A stretch of 14,989 bases of DNA from Bacillota bacterium (GTDB lineage Bacteria > Bacillota > Clostridia > Christensenellales > UMGS416), in assembly GCA_023428265.1 (NCBI GenBank), contig JAEYYW010000151.1, positions 1 through 14,989 on the forward strand, read 5' to 3'. The notes below the pieces were generated by a model. The model saw only the letters and a program-made list of their open reading frames with translations, was not told where the DNA came from and did no database searches. A program made the position numbers and the translations under genes. The stretch's first letter is position 1, and each line of letters opens with the position of its first letter. Positions 1 to 6,729 of this stretch are shown here, piece by piece.

Positions 1-473
1 TGAACAACAACCCCCTGGCGGCAATGGCAATCTATATCATCGCCGCCGCCACCGACCTTGTGGATGGGTATATCGCCCGGAGATTCAACCAGATCAGCAA
101 CGTGGGCAAGGTGTTTGACCCCATCGCCGACAAGCTCATGACGGTGACCGCGCTCGTCTGCATGTTTTTGCGGGGGTTTCTGACCCCCGGCGTGCTCACC
201 GTGGTGATCATCAAGGAAGCGCTGATGGTGGTGGGCGGCGCGTTGATTTATTTCGTTTTCAAAAAGGTGGTTTACGCTAACCTGTATGGCAAAATCTCCG
301 CCGCGGCCTATTTCCTGGCAATCATGCTGCTGTTTCTGCACGAGTATGTGCAGCCATATGACGCCTGGTTTATGTATCTGGCCGTGGCGATGAACGTGAT
401 CTCCATGCTGCAATACGGCTACATCAACATTGTGATGGAATATCGCAAAAAAAAGAAAGAGAGCCTTGATTGA
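1..473 (+). CDS. pgsA: CDP-diacylglycerol--glycerol-3-phosphate 3-phosphatidyltransferase, 3' part
   Basis: This integral membrane enzyme makes phosphatidylglycerophosphate from CDP-diacylglycerol and glycerol-3-phosphate, the committed step to phosphatidylglycerol and cardiolipin. The reading frame is open from base 3, so the gene begins before the window; the ATG at 24 is internal. The full CDP-alcohol phosphotransferase signature, D-x2-DG-x2-AR-x8-G-x3-D-x3-D, is encoded at 54-131, with every conserved Asp, Gly and Arg present. Several hydrophobic segments follow (for example around 140-230 and 300-345), and the protein ends in a basic tail (YRKKKKESLD). About 156 residues are visible; family members are about 180-200, so only the N-terminus is missing. 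Other CDP-alcohol phosphotransferases share the signature, but the DGYIARR and FDPIADKLM context is typical of PgsA. The stop codon (471-473) lies inside the -35 box of the gcv promoter, and no terminator separates the two units. Confidence 0.93.
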   Translation, partial: NNNPLAAMAIYIIAAATDLVDGYIARRFNQISNVGKVFDPIADKLMTVTALVCMFLRGFLTPGVLTVVIIKEALMVVGGALIYFVFKKVVYANLYGKISAAAYFLAIMLLFLHEYVQPYDAWFMYLAVAMNVISMLQYGYINIVMEYRKKKKESLD

Positions 474-499
474 CAGCCATTGCCATCGCTGGATATAAT
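470..499 (+). promoter_or_regulatory. sigma-A promoter of the gcv operon
   Basis: A perfect -35 TTGACA (470-475) and a perfect -10 TATAAT (494-499) are separated by 18 bp. Transcription should start near 505-507, about 11 nt before the kink-turn leader of the riboswitch. The -35 box overlaps the pgsA stop codon. Two exact hexamers at a permitted spacing, directly before a recognisable riboswitch, make this a strong call; the start site itself is inferred. Confidence 0.9.
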
Positions 500-516
500 G
501 AAGTGGCAATTGAATA

Positions 517-713
517 TCGGATGACCGGCAGGGGAGAGACCGTCGTGCATCGCTGAAAAGCGGTTCATTGCGGCGCCGAAGGAGCAACGCGCAGAACCTC
601 TCAGGCAAATTGGACCGTGCCGCGACGAATCTCTGGAAAGCCTGCTTGCAGGCGCCGACGGGGCAATCCTCCGCAACAGCGCGAGGAGAATCTCTCAGGT
701 AGTAAAACAGAGG
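517..713 (+). promoter_or_regulatory. tandem glycine riboswitch (two aptamers)
   Basis: Two glycine aptamers lie head to tail. Aptamer 1 shows GGGGAGAGACC (531-541), GCGCCGAAGGAGCAA (573-587) and CCTCTCAGGCAAA (597-609). Aptamer 2 shows CTCTGGA (631-637), GCGCCGACGGGGCAA (652-666) and AATCTCTCAGGTAGT (689-703). The leader 517-530 can pair with the linker 618-628 as a kink-turn: UCG with CGA, a three-nt bulge (520-522), tandem G-A pairs (523/625 and 524/624), a C-C mismatch, then five pairs (526-530 with 618-622). The closing stem of aptamer 2 pairs 630-635 with 708-713, and its 3' strand overlaps the first bases of the terminator. Glycine binding should therefore weaken the terminator and switch the operon on, as for known gcvT riboswitches. 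The motifs and pairings are read from sequence; the switching direction is inferred. Confidence 0.95.
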
Positions 714-753
714 CGCAACCGTAAATACTACGGTTGCGCCTCATTCTATTTTT
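710..753 (+). terminator. riboswitch-controlled intrinsic terminator (attenuator)
   Basis: A perfect 14-bp stem forms between 710-723 and 729-742, with the 5-nt loop AATAC. A U-rich tract (743-753, ending in five T) follows at once. The first four bases of the left arm (710-713) are also the 3' strand of the closing stem of glycine aptamer 2. Formation of that stem removes the base of the hairpin and moves the U-tract away from the remaining stem. The hairpin ends only 15 bases before the gcvT ATG, with the Shine-Dalgarno at 755-761. Confidence 0.92.
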
Positions 754-767
754 CAGGAGGGATCGCC

Positions 768-1865
768 ATGCCCTTTCGCACACCACTTTACGAAACCCAT
801 TTGAAGTACGGCGGCAGGATTGTTGAGTTTGCCGGTTGGGAGCTGCCGGTGCAGTATGAGGGCATCATCGCCGAACATCGGGCGGTGCGGCAGGCAGCGG
901 GGCTGTTTGACGTGTCACACATGGGTGAGATCACGGTGAAAGGCCCCAATGCCCAGCGCCAGCTGCAATACCTGCTCACCAATGATTTCACCAGCATGCA
1001 GCCCGGCGACGTGCGCTACAGCCCAATGTATTATGAATCCGGCGGCACGGTGGACGATGTGCTGGTCTACAAACTTGCTCAGGACGATTACCTGGTGGTT
1101 GTGAACGCCTCCAACAAAGACAAGGATTACAAATGGATGCTTGACCACAATCGGTTTGAGGCTGAGATTCAGGATGTGTCGCACCGATACGCCCAGCTGG
1201 CGCTGCAAGGCCCGCAAGCCGAGGCGATCCTGTCAAAGGTGATCGATAAGGCACATATCCCGCCCAAATACTACACGTTTGAAATCATCACACTATTTGA
1301 CCGTGTCTGCATCCTTTCCCGCACCGGCTACACCGGCGAAGACGGCTTTGAGCTTTATGTCGAGCCTGCCGATGCGCCGTTTCTGTGGGAAACCCTGATG
1401 GAAGCGGGGGATGATCTGGGCTTGGTGCCGGCGGGCTTGGGCGCGCGCGACACACTCCGGCTGGAAGCGGCAATGCCGCTCTACGGCCATGAGCTCTCGG
1501 CGGAAATCTCACCGCTGGAAGCCGGCCTTGGCCGGTTCGTCAAGCTGGAGAAAGATGATTTCATCGGCAAGAGCGCCCTGGCCGGGCAAAAGGCTGCTGG
1601 TTTGATGAGGAAACGGTGCGGTCTGGAGATCATGGACAAGGGCATTGCCCGCGATGGCGCCCAGGTGCTTTTGGATGGCTGCCCCATCGGCCTGGTTACA
1701 TCCGGAACAAAAGCTCCCTGGTTGGAGAAACCCATCGCCATGGCCATGATCAACACGCAGCACGCCATCATTGGCAATGAGGTCGAAGTGGATGTGCGCG
1801 GCAGGCTGCTCAAAGCAACCATTGTCAAGTTACCGTTCTATAAAAGACAGGAGGCCAAATCATGA
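768..1865 (+). CDS. gcvT: glycine cleavage system T protein (aminomethyltransferase)
   Basis: GcvT transfers the methylene carbon from the aminomethyl-lipoyl arm of GcvH to tetrahydrofolate and releases ammonia. The 365-residue length is standard. Recognisable family blocks are FDVSHMGEI (about 47-55), GGTVDDVLVY (92-101) with Asp96 as the likely catalytic aspartate, SRTGYTGEDGFELY in the middle, and VPAGLGARDTLRLEAAMPLYGHEL followed by TSGTKAPWLEKPIAMA near the C-terminus. The ATG at 768 follows AGGAGGG (755-761) with normal spacing, just past the riboswitch terminator. It is the first gene of the glycine-cleavage operon, and its stop shares ATGA with the gcvH start (4-nt overlap). The glycine riboswitch upstream directly supports the assignment. 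Confidence 0.97.
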   Translation: MPFRTPLYETHLKYGGRIVEFAGWELPVQYEGIIAEHRAVRQAAGLFDVSHMGEITVKGPNAQRQLQYLLTNDFTSMQPGDVRYSPMYYESGGTVDDVLVYKLAQDDYLVVVNASNKDKDYKWMLDHNRFEAEIQDVSHRYAQLALQGPQAEAILSKVIDKAHIPPKYYTFEIITLFDRVCILSRTGYTGEDGFELYVEPADAPFLWETLMEAGDDLGLVPAGLGARDTLRLEAAMPLYGHELSAEISPLEAGLGRFVKLEKDDFIGKSALAGQKAAGLMRKRCGLEIMDKGIARDGAQVLLDGCPIGLVTSGTKAPWLEKPIAMAMINTQHAIIGNEVEVDVRGRLLKATIVKLPFYKRQEAKS

Positions 1866-2227
1866 ACATTCCCGGTGAACTGCGTTATACCAAGGATCAC
1901 GAGTGGGTCCGGCTGGAAGCCGACGGCACCGCCACGGTGGGCATTACAGAGTTTGCCCAAAACGCCCTGGGTGACATTGTCTATGTGGAACTGCCTGCGG
2001 TGGGCACAGCGTTGAATGCCGGCGCGGTTGCCGCCAACATCGAGTCTGTAAAGGCCGTGTCAGAGGTGTTCTGCCCCCTGTCCGGCACAGTGCTGGAGAC
2101 CAATGGGGGGCTGGACGGGGAGCCGGAGCTGCTCAACAAGGATCCCTACGGCCAGTGGCTGTTTCGCCTTGCCGACGTGAGCGGGGGCACACTGCTCACC
2201 GCCGACGAATACGCCGCGCTGCTATAG
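1862..2227 (+). CDS. gcvH: glycine cleavage system H protein (lipoyl carrier)
   Basis: GcvH is the small lipoylated shuttle that carries the aminomethyl group from the P-protein to the T-protein and is reoxidised by the L-protein. It is 121 residues, close to the usual 125-130. The lipoylation site is Lys64 in IESVKAVSE, preceded by GDIVYVELPAVG and followed by CPLSGTV and the C-terminal NKDPYGQWLF block, all characteristic. The ATG overlaps the gcvT stop by 4 nt and has AGGAGG at 1849-1854, which indicates translational coupling. The intergenic gap to gcvPA is only 13 nt. No lipoate ligase or lipoyl synthase is encoded nearby, so lipoylation must be supplied from elsewhere. Confidence 0.97.
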   Translation: MNIPGELRYTKDHEWVRLEADGTATVGITEFAQNALGDIVYVELPAVGTALNAGAVAANIESVKAVSEVFCPLSGTVLETNGGLDGEPELLNKDPYGQWLFRLADVSGGTLLTADEYAALL

Positions 2228-2240
2228 AAGGGAGACGCCC

Positions 2241-3578
2241 ATGTCATACATACCCCACACGGAGGAGGAGACTGCCGGTCTGCTCGCCAGCCTTGGGCTG
2301 GCGGACACGGACCAGCTCTTCAGCTCCATCCCCGAAGCGCTGAGGCTGCGCAGGCCCCTCCGCCTGCCCGCCGGCAAAACGGAGATGGAGGTGCGGCAGG
2401 CCATGGAGGCCCTCGCCGCCAAGAACGCCAGATATCAAGTCTGCTTTCGGGGGGCCGGAGCCTACCGGCATCATATCCCGTCGGTGGTGGGCCATGTGAT
2501 TTCCCGCGGTGAGTTTTACACCGCCTATACGCCTTATCAGCCCGAGGTGAGCCAGGGCGTGCTGCAGGCAATCTTCGAATATCAGACAATGATTTGCGAG
2601 CTCACCGGCATGGATGCCTCCAATGCCTCTGTCTATGACGGTGCCACGGCAGCCTGCGAGGCCATCGCCATGTGCCTGGACGGAAAGCGCCGCAAGGCGG
2701 TGGTCTGCGGCGCGGTGAACCCGCAGACGCTGGCCGTGATGAAGACATGGTGCAACGCCTCCGGGGTGGAGCTTGCGGTTGCCGGCATCCGTGACGGCCG
2801 CACAGATGCCGGGGAGCTGGCCCGGCTGGTGGATGATGGCACCGCCTGCGTGATTGCCCAGCAGCCCAACTTTCTGGGCCAGCTGGAGGATGTGGCGGCC
2901 ATCGAGCGCCTGGCTCATCAAGGCGGCGCGAAGCTGGTGCTGTCCTGCAACCCCATCTCGCTGGGGCTGTTGAAAACACCGGGCGAGTGGGGGGCTGATA
3001 TCGCCATCGGCGAAGGCCAGCCATTGGGCAACCCATTGAATTTCGGCGGCCCTTATCTGGGCTTCATGGCCTGCCGCGAGGCAATGCAGCGCAAGCTGCC
3101 GGGCCGCATCGCCGGTGAAACCACCGACCATGACGGAAACCGCGGCTTCGTGCTGACACTGCAGGCCCGCGAGCAGCACATCCGCCGTGAGAAGGCCTCC
3201 AGCAACATCTGCTCCAACCAGGCGCTGAATGCATTGGCGGCGGCAGTCTACTTGAGCGCGGTTGGCCCGGCTGGCCTGCGGGAAGCCGCGTGCCTCTCCA
3301 TGGAGCGGGCTCACGCTGCCGCGATGGAAATCTGCAAGCTGCAGGGCATGAAGATGAAGTTCAGCGGGCAGTTTTTCCACGAGTTCGTCATTGAATCGAC
3401 CATTGCCCCGGAGATCATTGAAAAGCATCTGGCCGGCAGGGGCATCCTGTCAGGCCTGCCATTGGGGTTCCTGGGAAGTGAGCACCGCAACAGCATGCTG
3501 TATTGCTGCACAGAGCTCAACACCGTGGAGCAGATCAACCAGCTTGTGTCGGCTCTGAAGGAGGTGGTGGGGGAATGA
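2241..3578 (+). CDS. gcvPA: glycine dehydrogenase (decarboxylating) subunit 1
   Basis: This is the N-terminal half of the P-protein, encoded as a separate alpha subunit as in many Bacillota, archaea and Thermotoga. With GcvPB it forms the PLP-dependent glycine decarboxylase. The 445-residue length is typical. Recognisable blocks include YIPHTEEE at the N-terminus, FRGAGAYRHHIPSVV (69-83), TPYQPEVSQG (97-106), SVYDGATAACEA (130-141), PNFLG, the FGGPYLGFMACRE block, and EKASSNICSNQALNAL near residue 320. The PLP lysine is not expected here because it sits on GcvPB. GAAGGGAG at 2227-2234 precedes the ATG by 6 nt. The TGA stop overlaps the gcvPB start (ATGA). Confidence 0.96.
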   Translation: MSYIPHTEEETAGLLASLGLADTDQLFSSIPEALRLRRPLRLPAGKTEMEVRQAMEALAAKNARYQVCFRGAGAYRHHIPSVVGHVISRGEFYTAYTPYQPEVSQGVLQAIFEYQTMICELTGMDASNASVYDGATAACEAIAMCLDGKRRKAVVCGAVNPQTLAVMKTWCNASGVELAVAGIRDGRTDAGELARLVDDGTACVIAQQPNFLGQLEDVAAIERLAHQGGAKLVLSCNPISLGLLKTPGEWGADIAIGEGQPLGNPLNFGGPYLGFMACREAMQRKLPGRIAGETTDHDGNRGFVLTLQAREQHIRREKASSNICSNQALNALAAAVYLSAVGPAGLREAACLSMERAHAAAMEICKLQGMKMKFSGQFFHEFVIESTIAPEIIEKHLAGRGILSGLPLGFLGSEHRNSMLYCCTELNTVEQINQLVSALKEVVGE

Positions 3579-5020
3579 GGAGCGTGAAACCATTGGTGTT
3601 TGAACTGTCCAGGCCGGGCAGGCGCTGCACCGCTTTCCCGAAAACCGCAGAACGCCCGGTGCTGGGGGAGGAGTTTCTGAGAGCGGCTCCCCCGGCTTTG
3701 CCGGAGGTGTCTGAAGTGGACCTGATCCGTCACTACACCGGGCTTTCCCGCCGGGCCCATGGCGTGGACATCGGCTTCTACCCGCTGGGCTCCTGCACGA
3801 TGAAATACAACCCCAAGATCAATGAAGATGTGGCGAGGCTTCCCGGTTTTGCCGATATCCACCCGCTCCAGCCTGCGGAGTCCGCCCAGGGATGCCTGGA
3901 GGTGCTGCACACAATGCAGAGCTGGCTGGCTGAGATCACCGGAATGGACGCGTTCACGCTCCAGCCGGCTGCCGGTGCCCACGGGGAGTGGACGGCCATG
4001 GCGATGGTCAAGGCCTGGCACAGCCATCGCGGCGATGAGAAACGCACCAAGGTGCTTGTGCCTGATTCTGCCCATGGCACCAACCCGGCAAGCGCCGCTT
4101 TGGCGGGCTTTTCCGTGGTGCAGATCCCCAGCGCGCCGGACGGCGGGGTGGATGTGGAAGCCCTCCGGCTGGCTGCCGACGACACCACGGCGGCGCTGAT
4201 GCTGACCAACCCCAGCACGCTGGGCTTGTTTGAGACCAGGATCGCCGAGATTGCCGAGATCGTGCACAACGCCGGCGGGCTGCTTTATTATGACGGCGCC
4301 AACATGAACGCGATCATGGGCGCCACCCGGCCCGGTGACATGGGCTTTGACGTGGTGCACCTGAACCTGCACAAGACTTTCTCCACACCACATGGCGGCG
4401 GCGGCCCCGGTAGCGGCCCGGTGGGCTGCAAAAAGACGCTGGAGCCCTTCCTGCCATCGCCGGTTGTTGTGAAGCGGGAGGATGGCGCGTTCGCCTTTGA
4501 TTCGGACAGGCCGCTTTCCATCGGGCCTGTGAAGAGCTTCTACGGCAACTTCGGCGTGATCGTGCGGGCGATGACCTATATCCAGTCGCTCGGAGCGGAG
4601 GGGCTGAAAGCGGCGTCGGAAGCGGCGGTGCTTAACGCCAATTACATGATGCAGAAGCTGAAAGACCACTACACGCTGCCTTATGACAGACAGTGCATGC
4701 ATGAGTTTGTGCTCTCAGCGGATCAGTTGAAATCGAGCACCGGGTGCTCGGCGATGGATGTGGCGAAAAAGCTGATTGATTATGGCATTCACCCGCCCAC
4801 GATGTATTTCCCGCTGATCGTGCACGAGGCGCTGATGATTGAGCCCACCGAAACAGAGTCCTGCGAGACGCTGGATTACGCGGTGAACGCTCTGATTGAG
4901 ATCGCCGAGCTTGCTCGGACAAACCCGGACGAGCTGCATGCCGCGCCGGTCACCACGCCGGTGGGCCGCATGGACGAAGTGGCCGCCGCCCGCAAGCCCC
5001 GGCTGCGCTGGAAACCGTGA
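3575..5020 (+). CDS. gcvPB: glycine dehydrogenase (decarboxylating) subunit 2
   Basis: This is the catalytic PLP-binding half of the P-protein, which decarboxylates glycine and loads the aminomethyl group onto GcvH. From the ATG at 3575 it is 481 residues, the usual size. That start is preferred over the in-frame upstream codon at 3503 because it has a near-perfect Shine-Dalgarno (AAGGAGGTGG, 3558-3567) and overlaps the gcvPA stop by 4 nt. The PLP lysine is Lys267 in NLHKTFSTPHGGGGPG. Other blocks are DIGFYPLGSCTMKYNPK (65-81), LQPAAGAHGEW (129-139), DSAHGTNPASA (164-174) and the YYDGANMNAIMG block. It is the last gene of the operon and is followed at once by a terminator; no lpd follows. Confidence 0.97.
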   Translation: MRSVKPLVFELSRPGRRCTAFPKTAERPVLGEEFLRAAPPALPEVSEVDLIRHYTGLSRRAHGVDIGFYPLGSCTMKYNPKINEDVARLPGFADIHPLQPAESAQGCLEVLHTMQSWLAEITGMDAFTLQPAAGAHGEWTAMAMVKAWHSHRGDEKRTKVLVPDSAHGTNPASAALAGFSVVQIPSAPDGGVDVEALRLAADDTTAALMLTNPSTLGLFETRIAEIAEIVHNAGGLLYYDGANMNAIMGATRPGDMGFDVVHLNLHKTFSTPHGGGGPGSGPVGCKKTLEPFLPSPVVVKREDGAFAFDSDRPLSIGPVKSFYGNFGVIVRAMTYIQSLGAEGLKAASEAAVLNANYMMQKLKDHYTLPYDRQCMHEFVLSADQLKSSTGCSAMDVAKKLIDYGIHPPTMYFPLIVHEALMIEPTETESCETLDYAVNALIEIAELARTNPDELHAAPVTTPVGRMDEVAAARKPRLRWKP

Positions 5021-5033
5021 GATATGCACAGTG

Positions 5034-5060
5034 CCCCTCTCCCAATCGGGGGAGGGGTTT
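5034..5060 (+). terminator. intrinsic terminator of the gcv operon
   Basis: A 10-bp stem with one G-U pair forms between 5034-5043 and 5048-5057, with the loop AATC. It is followed by TTTCTTATT. It begins 13 nt after the gcvPB stop. Read leftward, no T-tract follows the hairpin, so it probably does not serve the convergent araC-like gene, whose stop is at 5062-5064. Confidence 0.88.
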
Positions 5061-5061
5061 C

Positions 5062-5886
5062 TTATTCCCGCAATTTCGACGGTGAGACACCCCGCAGGGA
5101 TAGAAATGCCCTGTTGAATGACCGTACGGATCCAAACCCGCAATGATAGGCGATGTCGGTCATCGTTTCTTCACTTGTTTTGATGAGCTCTTCGGCTTTG
5201 CTGACGCGCAGCTGGTTCAGATAACCCTTGAAGCTGTCGCCTGCGATGCTTCCAAACAGTCTTGAGAAGTGGCAGACGCTCATGTTGGCCACATTGGCGG
5301 CGTCCTTTTGCGTAATGTTTTCCATGAAGTTGGATTCAATGAAGGAAAGTGCTTCCTGCATTCCCTTCAGGCGATGGCGCCTGTGGGCAGTTTTCCTGAC
5401 TGTGACCGGTTCTGTCGGCACCGCTCTGGCAATTTCCCCACATAAGCCCAGAAGGCTGCTTCGTATCAGCATGGAAGAAGCCTGGTCAGACCGGGCTGTC
5501 TCCGCGCGCAGAATCGCAAACGCCGCATTAAACTTCTGATAGAGCTCCTGCGGGCCTTGATTCAGCACAAACGGCGTGGAAAATACAAACCCCCGGGGCC
5601 AACCGCCGGCGTTGTCTACAAGCTCTGGCCGAAAGATGATCATGCGATGGACCGATTCCCAGCTCTTGTTGTCATAGAAATGGATGTCTCCGCTGGAACA
5701 CACCGCAACGTCGCCTTTGTGCAGCACGTGGGATTCATTGTTGATGCCCACCAGCAGGGAGCCATCGCAAACGCAGAGCAGCTCCACGTCCGCATGCCAA
5801 TGGGCGGGAAACTTCATATTTCTGGATTCATATGCCACCACCGGCAGACCGCCGGCATAAGACCTATCCTCATGGATTGCGTGCAT
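5062..5886 (-). CDS. AraC-family transcriptional regulator with cupin sensor domain
   Basis: This is a cytoplasmic DNA-binding regulator of 274 residues. The N-terminal half is a cupin-like ligand domain with HWHADVELLCVCDG (29-42) and GDVAVCSSGDIHFYD (58-72). The C-terminal about 100 residues hold the two AraC helix-turn-helix motifs: first around 190-212 (ITQKDAANVANMSVCHFSRLF), second around 240-262 (MTDIAYHCGFGSVRSFNRAF), ending in the classic GVSPSKLR tail. The second HTH and tail fit the family signature well. Cupin-type AraC proteins usually sense sugars or related small molecules; the ligand here cannot be read. The gene is divergent from the thuA-like/oxidoreductase pair, its likely target. 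The ATG has GAGG (minus strand, 5892-5895) 5 nt upstream. The minus-strand promoter is given separately. Confidence 0.93.
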   Translation of the reverse strand: MHAIHEDRSYAGGLPVVAYESRNMKFPAHWHADVELLCVCDGSLLVGINNESHVLHKGDVAVCSSGDIHFYDNKSWESVHRMIIFRPELVDNAGGWPRGFVFSTPFVLNQGPQELYQKFNAAFAILRAETARSDQASSMLIRSSLLGLCGEIARAVPTEPVTVRKTAHRRHRLKGMQEALSFIESNFMENITQKDAANVANMSVCHFSRLFGSIAGDSFKGYLNQLRVSKAEELIKTSEETMTDIAYHCGFGSVRSFNRAFLSLRGVSPSKLRE

Positions 5887-5913
5887 GGCAGCCTCGAAGA
5901 GTTCTGATGGCTT

Positions 5914-5970
5914 AAGGATAGCAAGAAACGCAAAAAATGTCCACCGCCGCGTAAAGGATGGCGAGAAATG
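5914..5970 (+). repeat. pair of 17-bp direct repeats, likely AraC-family operator
   Basis: Two copies of AAGGATRGCRAGAAAYG lie at 5914-5930 and 5954-5970. They match at 14 of 17 positions in the same orientation, 40 bp start to start, or roughly four helical turns. AraC-family monomers recognise sites of about this length, usually as direct repeats. The right copy covers the -35 region of the thuA-side promoter and the left copy covers the -10 of the regulator's own promoter. The repeat is seen directly; binding by the adjacent regulator is inferred from position. Confidence 0.65.
5915..5943 (-). promoter_or_regulatory. putative promoter of the AraC-family gene
   Basis: On the minus strand, TGGACA (5938-5943, 5 of 6 to the -35 consensus) and TATCCT (5915-5920, 4 of 6 to the -10) are separated by 17 bp. 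The inferred start near 5908 gives a leader of about 20 nt. The upstream operator-like repeat (5914-5930) covers the -10 box, which would allow autorepression. Confidence 0.55.
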
Positions 5971-5991
5971 GAATGATTCTCTGGGTATAAT
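5963..5991 (+). promoter_or_regulatory. putative activator-dependent promoter of the thuA-like operon
   Basis: A perfect -10 TATAAT lies at 5986-5991. At 17 bp spacing the -35 position (5963-5968, GAGAAA) matches only 3 of 6 bases. A consensus -10 with a poor -35 overlapped by a regulator half-site is the usual form of an activator-dependent promoter. The inferred start is near 5998, leaving a leader of about 19 nt before the ATG at 6017. Confidence 0.65.
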
Positions 5992-6016
5992 GGTGGCAAA
6001 CGAAAGGGGGCAGATT

Positions 6017-6721
6017 ATGAAAAAGGCATTGATTGTCCAAGGCGGGTGGGACGGCCACGAGCCGGTCCAGGTTTCTCAGAGGTTTGCCAGGCTTCTTCGT
6101 GAAAACGGGTTTGAGGTAGAGGTGTCTGACACGCTGGATGCTTATCTGGATGTGGAAAAGCTGAAGGCGCTGGATCTCATTGTGTCCTGCTGGACGATGG
6201 GCACGATCAAGCGCGAGCAGATGCTGCCTGTGATTGAGGCAGTGGCTTCCGGCGTGGGCCTGGCAGGCTGCCACGGCGGCATGTGCGACAGCTTCCGTAA
6301 TGAGACGGAGTGGCAATTTATGACCGGCGGCCAGTGGGTGGCGCACCCCGGCAACGACGGCACCCCCTATGTGGTCAACATCAAGAAGAACAGCTCCAGC
6401 CCCATTGTGTATGGCATTGACGACTTCAATGTATCCAGCGAGCAGTATTACGTGCATGTGGACCCGGCGGTGGATGTGCTGGCAACCACACGGTTCCCGG
6501 TGGCCAAAGGTTATCACACCACCAACGGCGCGGTTGATATTCCGGTGCTCTGGACAAAGATGTGGGGTTATGGCCGCGTGTTCTATTCGTCGCTGGGCCA
6601 CCATGACGACGTGTTTGACATTCCCGAGGCGCAGGAGACAATGCTGCGCGGCATGCTGTGGGCTGCGGAAAGCAAGACCATTGCCGTGGAACGCGGCCTG
6701 GATTACACAACGCTGAAGTGA
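6017..6721 (+). CDS. ThuA-like domain protein
   Basis: The protein is 234 residues from the ATG at 6017, which has AAAGGGGG (6003-6010) 6 nt upstream. Starting at an earlier in-frame codon (5885) would run through the promoter and operator, so that start is rejected. It matches the ThuA family, a class I glutamine-amidotransferase-like fold without the usual catalytic function: KKALIVQGGWDGHEP (2-16), LIVSCWTMGTI (54-64), GLAGCHGGMCDSFRNETEW (81-99), FMTGGQWVAHPG (101-112), YYVHVDP, and a C-terminal WTKMWGYGRVFYSSLGHHDDVFD block (179-201). Rhizobial ThuA acts with the dehydrogenase ThuB in use of trehalose and related disaccharides through 3-keto derivatives. A Gfo/Idh/MocA gene follows 8 nt later, so a similar pairing is likely, but the substrate is unknown. 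No signal peptide is evident, so it is probably cytoplasmic. Confidence 0.88.
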   Translation: MKKALIVQGGWDGHEPVQVSQRFARLLRENGFEVEVSDTLDAYLDVEKLKALDLIVSCWTMGTIKREQMLPVIEAVASGVGLAGCHGGMCDSFRNETEWQFMTGGQWVAHPGNDGTPYVVNIKKNSSSPIVYGIDDFNVSSEQYYVHVDPAVDVLATTRFPVAKGYHTTNGAVDIPVLWTKMWGYGRVFYSSLGHHDDVFDIPEAQETMLRGMLWAAESKTIAVERGLDYTTLK

Positions 6722-6729
6722 GGGATAAC

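Noticed and set aside
2244..3428. A long open frame (394 codons) on the minus strand, opposite gcvPA
   Set aside because: It is antisense to a clear enzyme gene, has no ribosome-binding site or recognisable domain, and is of low-complexity composition. Long antisense frames are common in G+C-rich genes.
3311..4702. A long open frame (463 codons) on the minus strand, spanning gcvPA and gcvPB
   Set aside because: It crosses two confidently identified genes, has a His/Arg/Gly-rich composition, and has no motif.
5885..6016. N-terminal extension of the ThuA-like protein from an upstream in-frame ATG
   Set aside because: The extension would cover the divergent promoters and the direct repeats, overlaps the regulator's start codon, and is not family-like. 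The ATG at 6017 has a good Shine-Dalgarno and begins the fold.
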